From assembly GCA_034422735.1 (NCBI GenBank), contig DAOUJL010000051.1, positions 28,963 through 92,962 of the forward strand: 64,000 bases of DNA, read 5' to 3'. A program made the position numbers and the translations under genes. Origin of the DNA: CATOSD01 sp034422735. Lineage in GTDB: Bacteria; Chloroflexota; Dehalococcoidia; Lucifugimonadales; CATOSD01. Positions 58,340-64,000 of this stretch are shown piece after piece (position 1 is the stretch's first letter; every line of letters starts with the position of its first letter). The notes under the pieces are model-generated. The model had not been told where the DNA came from and did no database searches. It saw nothing but the letters and a program-made list of their open reading frames with translations.

Positions 58340-59653
58340 CTAAAACACCTCGGTCCGCATCATGTCCTCGAACGTCTCGCGCCTGCGGATTAGCCGTGCC
58401 TCGCCGTCCTTCACCATGACAATGGCCGGCCTGGGGTTCATGTTGTAGTTGCTGGACATTGGTGGAGCGTAGGCCCCAGACGAGGGTATGGCCACAACGT
58501 CCCCCTCCACAAGTGTCGGCAGCTCGATGTCGCGGATCAGCACGTCCCCCGATTCGCAGTACTTGCCCACCAGGGTCACCGTGTCCGCCGGTGCGTCGTT
58601 CATGCGGCTGGCCAGCACCGCCTCGTAGCGGGCTTCGTAGAGCGCGGGCCGGATGTTGTCGCCCATGCCGCCATCCAGCGAAACGTACCGCCGCACCGTC
58701 GGGATGTCCTTCGTACCGCCCACGCTGTACAACGCGACTCCCGCGCGGCCCACGATAGACCTGCCCGGCTCCACGACGAGGCGAGGCGTGCCGAGCGACA
58801 GATCGGCGCACCGCTCTCTGGTGGCCGAGGCGATGACCTGCGCGTAGTCGCCAACCGCTGGCGGAGGCTCCTCCCGCACGTACCCGATTGCGAATCCGCC
58901 CCCGGGACTGAACTCCCGCAACTCCAGGCCGTCGTCCTTGAACTGCGATACGAACGTGAGCACTGTGTCGATGGCTATCGAGTACGGCTCAAGCTCGAAG
59001 ATAGGCGATCCGAGATGGAAGTGGACTCCGACCAGGTCCAGGTTCGGAGCGGCGAGCGCCTGCCGGATTGCCAGCTCCGCGTGGCCCGTCTCGACCGAGA
59101 AGCCGAACTTGCTGTCCAGTATGCCGGTCGTGGTGTGGACGTGCGTGTGGGGGTCGACGCCGGGTGAGAGGCGGAGCATAACGTCCTGGACGGCGCCTCG
59201 GGAGCCGGCCAGCGCGTCCAACATCTCCAGTTCGTGGAAGCTGTCCACGACCACCCGGCCCACGCCGTAGTCCAGCGCCAATTCCAACTCCGCGGGCGTC
59301 TTGTTGTTGCCGTGGAAGTAAATGAGGTCCGACGGGAATTCGATGGCCTTGCCGAGCGCCAGCTCGCCGCCGGACACCACGTCCAGACCCAGGCCCTCTT
59401 CCATGGCGAGCCTGCCAATGGCCGGGTTCAGGAACGCCTTCGAGGCGTAGGCCACCAGCGAGTTCTCGTACCGGCTGGCGAACTCAGTGACGAAATCGCG
59501 GCACATCTGCCGCAGCGTCGTCTCGTCGTAAACGTACAGCGGCGTGCCGAACTCGGCTGCGAGGTCGGCCGCGTCACAGCCGCCCAACTCCAGGTGACCG
59601 GACTGGTTCACGCCCGCGGTCATCGGAAAGAGGTCCTGGTTTTCGAATTGCAT
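58340..59653 (-). CDS. lysA: Diaminopimelate decarboxylase
   Basis: Last step of lysine synthesis: decarboxylates meso-diaminopimelate. The 437 residues have Lys72 in VAYASKAF (PLP Schiff base), FHGNNKTPAEL, GVHFHLGSPI, FSPGGGFAIGY (phosphate loop), VVEPGRSIVG and GKYCESGDVL with the active-site Cys from the partner subunit. ATG 59653 is used. It has its own promoter, divergent from the histidine kinase gene, and may be co-transcribed with the rhomboid gene. Confidence 0.96.
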   Translation of the reverse strand: MQFENQDLFPMTAGVNQSGHLELGGCDAADLAAEFGTPLYVYDETTLRQMCRDFVTEFASRYENSLVAYASKAFLNPAIGRLAMEEGLGLDVVSGGELALGKAIEFPSDLIYFHGNNKTPAELELALDYGVGRVVVDSFHELEMLDALAGSRGAVQDVMLRLSPGVDPHTHVHTTTGILDSKFGFSVETGHAELAIRQALAAPNLDLVGVHFHLGSPIFELEPYSIAIDTVLTFVSQFKDDGLELREFSPGGGFAIGYVREEPPPAVGDYAQVIASATRERCADLSLGTPRLVVEPGRSIVGRAGVALYSVGGTKDIPTVRRYVSLDGGMGDNIRPALYEARYEAVLASRMNDAPADTVTLVGKYCESGDVLIRDIELPTLVEGDVVAIPSSGAYAPPMSSNYNMNPRPAIVMVKDGEARLIRRRETFEDMMRTEVF

Positions 59654-59724
59654 TTTGTCGTCCCGGTCTTCGCGCGGCGCGAAGATGCCATTGAGGAATG
59701 TGATGAAGGGGTTCGCTTCCCCAT

Positions 59725-59752
59725 TTTATAGCACGGCGCGGCCGGACGGCAA
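59725..59752 (-). promoter_or_regulatory. Promoter of lysA
   Basis: Minus strand TTGCCG (59752-59747), 16-nt spacer, TATAAA (59730-59725) preceded by TGC (extended -10). Confidence 0.6.
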
Positions 59753-59841
59753 TTCGGCGCGTCAAGGCGGAATCGGCGGGATCAGGCGCCAACCAACTGG
59801 TCAGAGGCGGCTACCGATGAATCGATTTATCTCGCCAGATT

Positions 59842-59850
59842 GCTATAATC
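59842..59850 (+). promoter_or_regulatory. Extended -10 promoter of the histidine kinase gene
   Basis: TGC followed by perfect TATAAT (59845-59850). No -35 match at 16-18 nt. Transcription would begin near 59857, which rules out in-frame starts upstream and supports ATG 59895. Confidence 0.6.
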
Positions 59851-59894
59851 CCCGTAGCGGTGCGTTCTCGAGTTTATCCAAGGGGTTTTTCGCT

Positions 59895-61814
59895 ATGCGT
59901 TTTTTCGTAGACAGGTGGCGCAACATTGGTACCAAGCTGTACCTGGCGCTGGGTTTCGCGGTGTTGCTCACCCTGGTTTCCAGTTCCGTGGGAGTCTACC
60001 ACTTCGAGCGCAGCGGCGACCTCAACTATCAGGCCGAGACCAAGTCGGTGCCGGCGCTGGAGGCAGCCTGGGCGGCGGCGCGCGAGGCGGGCAGATTGCG
60101 CGAGTTAGCGCTGCGGCTGTTAACCGGCGCCGAGGACCTGCCGGAGGGTTCGGTGGACCAATCCCTGGCAGATCTGGAGGCTGCTCTGGCAGGCGCCACC
60201 ACGTTGCCGGCCCTCCAGACCGACGCCCAGGCGGTGCAGGACGCGGCCTATGACCTGGCTGAGGTGATCGACACGATCTCCGCTAACAGCGTGGCCGCTC
60301 AAGAGGCCGACCTGGACGCGGCGTCCTTGCGCCAGGATCTGTCGTCACTCCCCACCGGCACAGAGACGTCCGGCGAGGGCGTGCGCCTGCTGGAGCAGGC
60401 GCTCCGGGCCGGGGACGAAGAGGCGCTGGATGCGCTGTGGGAGGATTTCAAGGTCTTGACCGCCGGTGGTCTGGAGCAGCGAATCGTCTCCCTGGGCGGA
60501 GGCGACCAGGGAGTTTTCGCGATCCGCCGCCAGCAATTGGCTCTGCAAGAGCGAGAGCAGGGGCTGGTCGCTGACTTCGGTAGCAACAGCGCTGTCCTGG
60601 AAGAGTCGACGGCAACCTTGCTGGACGGAGCGAGGTCCCACAATACGGCGACGTTGCGGATGACAGTCGAGAGCTTTGACGAGGGCAGGATACTGCTGTT
60701 CGCGATTGGCGTGGTAAGCGTCATTGCGGCGACTCTGGCCGCCTGGCTCTGGGTGGGGAACGCCGTGATACGACGGCTTTCCCGCATGTCCGAGCGTATG
60801 AACACAATGGTCGGTGGCGATCTCGAAACCCCGGTGCCGGAAGTGGGTGAGGACGAGATTGGAAGACTCGCCCAGAACCTGGAGCATTTCCGGCAACAGG
60901 CGCTGGAAGTGCAGCGCCTGAACCTCGTCGAGCAGCTATACGGCGAGCTGCGCGAGACCAACGCCGAACTCCAGCGAATGCAGGACCGCCTGGTCGCGCA
61001 GGAAAAGCTAGCCGCCCTGGGGCAACTGGTCTCTGGGGTAGCGCACGAGATCAACAACCCGCTGAACTTCGTCAAGAACTTCTCAGAGGGGTCGCTGGAA
61101 CTGTACGGCGAACTGACTGAAGTGCTGGACGGTTACCGCTCCAGCATGTCGAAGGAGGACGTCTCTCTGCTGGACGAAATCAAAGATGAGCTGACCCAGA
61201 ATCTCGACCGGATCGCCAGCAGCAGCGATCGGGCCATCGCCATCGTGCAGCGGATGCAGAGACTGAGCGCAGACAGAGGAACGCGGACGATGACCGACAT
61301 CAATTTCGCTCTGCGGCAGTCGGTCCAGCAGGAATGCGAGTCCTTCATTTCCGAATGGAAGGACTTCCAGGTTGCCCCCGTCTTCGACTTCGACGACTCG
61401 GTGGGAGAACAGATGGTGGTCGCGCGAGACTTCGGCGAAGCCCTGATGAACCTGGTTTCCAACGCATGCGCCGCCATGCGCTCCAAGCAGGGTGAAATGG
61501 GAGAGGCTTACAAGCCAGAGTTAACCGTATCCAGCCTTCTGACAGATGGCCTTGTAGAAATCAAGGTGAGAGACAACGGCACTGGAATCGCCGATGACAA
61601 GGTGGGTCACATATTCGATCCATTCTTCACCACCAGCGAAGGCACGGAGGGCACGGGGCTGGGTCTGTCCATCACCGCCGACGTGATCCGCGAGCTGGGC
61701 GGCGACCTCGTGGTAGACACGGTGCACGGAGAGTACGCCGAGTTCATCATTCGGATACCAGCGACATCCGAGTCACGCGGGTCGGGCGTGCTGAACACGG
61801 CCGGGTCAGAGTAG
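59895..61814 (+). CDS. Membrane sensor histidine kinase without adjacent response regulator
   Basis: 639 residues. TM1 is about 12-34 (LYLALGFAVLLTLVSSSVGV), an extracytoplasmic helical region spans 35-264, and TM2 about 266-288 leads into a HAMP domain (MSERMNTMVGGDLETPVPEVGEDEI). Phosphoacceptor His384 lies in LVSGVAHEINNPLNF. The ATPase has the N box LMNLVSNACAAM, then VRDNGTGI and GTGLGLSI. The 4-helix sensor part and HAMP are like those of chemoreceptor-type kinases. No response regulator gene is next to it; the following gene is on the other strand. The signal is unknown. Confidence 0.93.
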   Translation: MRFFVDRWRNIGTKLYLALGFAVLLTLVSSSVGVYHFERSGDLNYQAETKSVPALEAAWAAAREAGRLRELALRLLTGAEDLPEGSVDQSLADLEAALAGATTLPALQTDAQAVQDAAYDLAEVIDTISANSVAAQEADLDAASLRQDLSSLPTGTETSGEGVRLLEQALRAGDEEALDALWEDFKVLTAGGLEQRIVSLGGGDQGVFAIRRQQLALQEREQGLVADFGSNSAVLEESTATLLDGARSHNTATLRMTVESFDEGRILLFAIGVVSVIAATLAAWLWVGNAVIRRLSRMSERMNTMVGGDLETPVPEVGEDEIGRLAQNLEHFRQQALEVQRLNLVEQLYGELRETNAELQRMQDRLVAQEKLAALGQLVSGVAHEINNPLNFVKNFSEGSLELYGELTEVLDGYRSSMSKEDVSLLDEIKDELTQNLDRIASSSDRAIAIVQRMQRLSADRGTRTMTDINFALRQSVQQECESFISEWKDFQVAPVFDFDDSVGEQMVVARDFGEALMNLVSNACAAMRSKQGEMGEAYKPELTVSSLLTDGLVEIKVRDNGTGIADDKVGHIFDPFFTTSEGTEGTGLGLSITADVIRELGGDLVVDTVHGEYAEFIIRIPATSESRGSGVLNTAGSE

Positions 61815-61828
61815 TTGGCAGGCCACGC

Positions 61829-64000
61829 CTAGCGTCGCCTCAGAATCAGGTAGGCGAAAGCTATACCTGCAACTACGAGAATTGGGACCAGCACGACCAC
61901 GAGCGTAAGGCGCTCCCTGCCTGCCGCGGCCACCAGGTCCAGGGCGCCCCGCGTCCGCTGGACCAGCCCAGATCCTGTCAGGCCCGACGGGGCTGGAGGA
62001 TCGACGAGCAGCGCGGTCGCCGGGGTCGGCGTAGCTCGTGGGGTCTCAGTGGGCGTCGGCGAAGGTGTCGGCCTGGGCGTCGGTGTAGGCGCCTCCGAGC
62101 GTATAGCCGAAGGCGTAGGCGTAGGCGTGGGCAGGGGCGTGGGCGTCGGCGTCGACGTGGGCGTCGGCGCCGGAGTCTGAGTGGGTGTCGGTGAAGGTGT
62201 CGGTACGGGCGCTGGCGTCGGCGTCGGCGTCAACAAGACAACCGGCACGCGTGTCGCCACGATCCTGATGGGTGTGGGCGTGGGCGTGGGACGTGCCGAA
62301 GGCGCGTCCGAAGAGTTAGAAGTCGACCTCCGGGGTGCGGGAGTCGGTATCAGCGTCTGTCTGACCACCAACTGAGGCACCGCTGTGGGTACCGGCGTTG
62401 GCGTCCTCACCGTTATTGGCGCCGTGTCGTCGTTGACGATGGTCCCGGTCGCCTCCGCGTCGGCGATGCTCACACCCGAAAGCAGCGTGCTCGTGGCCGA
62501 AATCATCACCGTGAATCTCTCGGACGGCTCAATCACGCCGTCCCCGAACGTCTCGACCGTGATGGTCCTGGTGGCGCCGGCGCCGGAGTTGGCGGCAAAC
62601 GTCACCGTGCCCGTCGCCACGGCGTCGTAGTCGACATCCGCCACAGCCGTCTCGTCCGCGATGGTCCAGATGAGGCTCACCTGTTCGGACACGGACGCGC
62701 TCAGCCTTACAATGAACTCGATCTCCCTTCCCTCGGAGGCTCTGGCGTCGGAGATGGTAATGCGTGCGCTGTCGTTGTTGGTTATCCTACCGGTCCCTCT
62801 AGCCCTGGTGATCCTCACGCCCGCGAGCGGCGTGCCCGAAAGCGTCACCCTGAAGCTCTCGACAGGCTCCACCACCGGGTCCTCCACCGTGTTCACCGTG
62901 ACGGTCGTTGTGGCGCCCGGGGCGGAGTTGGCGGCGAAGGATATCGTGCCATCCGACACGGCGGTGTAGTCGCCCCCGGCCACCGCCGACCCGTCCCCGG
63001 TGCTCCAGGTGAGATTCACGTCCTCAGACACCGACGCGCCCAGCCTGACCACGAACACGACGCTCTCCCCCTCCTCCGCGCTGCCGTCCGTGATGGTTAT
63101 GTCCGCCCTGTCGTCGTTGTTTATCCTGCCGGTCGCGACGCCGTCGGTGATGCTCACCCCCTCGAGCAGCGGCGTGCTCGTAGAAAGCGTCACCCTGAAG
63201 CTCTCGACGGGCTCCACCACCGGGTCCTCGGCTGTATCGACCGTGATAGTCATTGTGGCGTCGGAGCCGGAGCCGGGGCCGGCCGGGAAGCCCACCATGC
63301 CCGTCGTCGTAGCGGTGTAGTCGCTCCCGGCCACTGCCGAGCCGTCGGCGGTGGTCCACATGAGATCCACGTCCTGGGCCACCGGCGCGCTCAGCCTGAC
63401 CACGAACTCGACGCCGTCCCCTTCCTCCGCGTCGCCGTCCGCGATAGTTATCTCAGCCGTGTCGTCGTTGCGTATCGTCCCCGTCGCCATTCCGCCTGTG
63501 ATGCTCACCCCGGGAATCAGCGAGTCCGCAACAAGCGTCACCGTGAAGCTCTCGTCACGCTCCACCATCCTCTCCCCGGCCGTGACAACCGTAATGGTCG
63601 TTGTGGCGCCGGGAGCGGAGCCGGCCCGGAACGACGCCGTGCCCGACATCACGCGCGTGTAGTCGCCGGGCGCCACAGCCGTCCCGTCCGCGGTGCTCCA
63701 GGTGAGGCTCGTAACCTCGGAGACCGACTCGCTCAGCCTGACCACGAACACGACGCTCTCCCCCTCCTCCGCGCTGACGTCCTCTATGATCCTTATGGTG
63801 GCCGTATCGTCGTTGAGTATCGTCCCGGTCGCCGTTCCGTCGGTGATTTCCACACCATCGAGCAGCGTGGCCTCGGCATTGAGCGTTACCGCGAAGCGCT
63901 CGGCAGGCTCCACCACGTCGTCCTGAATCGTCTCGACCGTGATTGTCGTTGTGGTGCCTGCGTCGGAGTTAGCCGGAAACGACACCGTGCCCGACGCAGC
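61829..64000 (-). CDS. Calx-beta repeat surface protein, C-terminal part (5' end outside window)
   Basis: At least 723 residues. Four complete Calx-beta units and part of a fifth are visible, each about 115 residues. Their marks are EEGESVVFVVRLSxSVSEDVxLTWSTADGTA, DYTAVxxGTxSFxANSAPGATTT, EPVESFRVTL and GTIxNDD. A Pro/Thr linker of about 140 residues follows (TPTPTPxPTP, coded by simple GTC/GGC-type repeats at 62010-62380). The end is a membrane helix (LTLVVVLVPILVVAGIAFAYLIL) and RRR. The repeats face outside and bind Ca2+ in related proteins, suggesting adhesion. The frame remains open to base 64000. Confidence 0.9.
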   Translation of the reverse strand, partial: AASGTVSFPANSDAGTTTTITVETIQDDVVEPAERFAVTLNAEATLLDGVEITDGTATGTILNDDTATIRIIEDVSAEEGESVVFVVRLSESVSEVTSLTWSTADGTAVAPGDYTRVMSGTASFRAGSAPGATTTITVVTAGERMVERDESFTVTLVADSLIPGVSITGGMATGTIRNDDTAEITIADGDAEEGDGVEFVVRLSAPVAQDVDLMWTTADGSAVAGSDYTATTTGMVGFPAGPGSGSDATMTITVDTAEDPVVEPVESFRVTLSTSTPLLEGVSITDGVATGRINNDDRADITITDGSAEEGESVVFVVRLGASVSEDVNLTWSTGDGSAVAGGDYTAVSDGTISFAANSAPGATTTVTVNTVEDPVVEPVESFRVTLSGTPLAGVRITRARGTGRITNNDSARITISDARASEGREIEFIVRLSASVSEQVSLIWTIADETAVADVDYDAVATGTVTFAANSGAGATRTITVETFGDGVIEPSERFTVMISATSTLLSGVSIADAEATGTIVNDDTAPITVRTPTPVPTAVPQLVVRQTLIPTPAPRRSTSNSSDAPSARPTPTPTPIRIVATRVPVVLLTPTPTPAPVPTPSPTPTQTPAPTPTSTPTPTPLPTPTPTPSAIRSEAPTPTPRPTPSPTPTETPRATPTPATALLVDPPAPSGLTGSGLVQRTRGALDLVAAAGRERLTLVVVLVPILVVAGIAFAYLILRRR

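Overview
The window is a GC-rich (about 60-65% by eye) piece of bacterial chromosome with short intergenic gaps. It has no rRNA, no tRNA that I could find, no CRISPR array and no insertion sequence. The gene mix points to a Chloroflexota (Dehalococcoidia or SAR202-like) lineage: archaeal-type fructose-1,6-bisphosphate aldolase/phosphatase, F420:NADP oxidoreductase, an enolase-superfamily dehydratase, a DUF1800/DUF1501 pair, CaiB-type CoA-transferases with acyl-CoA dehydrogenases and ETF, and many GTG/TTG start codons. This placement is inference; no database search was possible.

Region 1 (1-10.5 kb) holds housekeeping and central metabolism: a class IV aminotransferase fragment, CTP synthase with a long leader, Rho, a convergent O-antigen-ligase-like membrane protein, FBP aldolase/phosphatase, a RdgB-type nucleotide-pool cleaner, a DM13 membrane protein and an enolase-superfamily enzyme. 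Region 2 (10.5-15.8 kb, minus strand) carries DUF1800, DUF1501, an NHL beta-propeller and a class III aminotransferase. Region 3 (15.8-29.4 kb, mostly plus) is catabolic: a dipeptide-type ABC importer without ATPases, two crotonases, an adjacent pair of class III CoA-transferases of which only one keeps the catalytic Asp, an orphan HigA-like regulator, an alpha/beta hydrolase and two acyl-CoA dehydrogenases. Their electron acceptor, EtfBA, is at 50-52 kb.

Region 4 (29.4-42 kb) has a P1 peptidase, EamA transporter, site-2 protease, ferritin-like/VIT1 protein and DNA endonuclease IV. It continues with two dehydrogenases and the minus-strand operon def-cca-secD-secF. Region 5 (42-52 kb) has an SDR epimerase, an AcuC-type deacetylase, a metallo-beta-lactamase-fold hydrolase, an M-type peptidase, F420:NADP oxidoreductase, an EF-G paralogue and etfBA. 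Region 6 (52-64 kb) has the classic tig-clpP-clpX operon, peptidase E, a formyltransferase-like protein, rhomboid and lysA. It ends with an orphan sensor histidine kinase and a Calx-beta repeat surface protein that runs off the window.

The least explained structure is intergenic. Two gaps 26 kb apart (15.8-16.8 kb and 41.75-42.65 kb) share three blocks in the same order and orientation. The last block is a promoter whose -35/-10 spacer is filled by a 16-bp palindrome; at one locus it leads into a tract of five GGGG runs. A related palindrome sits in the etfBA promoter. Two families of short palindromic repeats are scattered through the gaps, one of them overlapping the 3' end of the higA-like gene.
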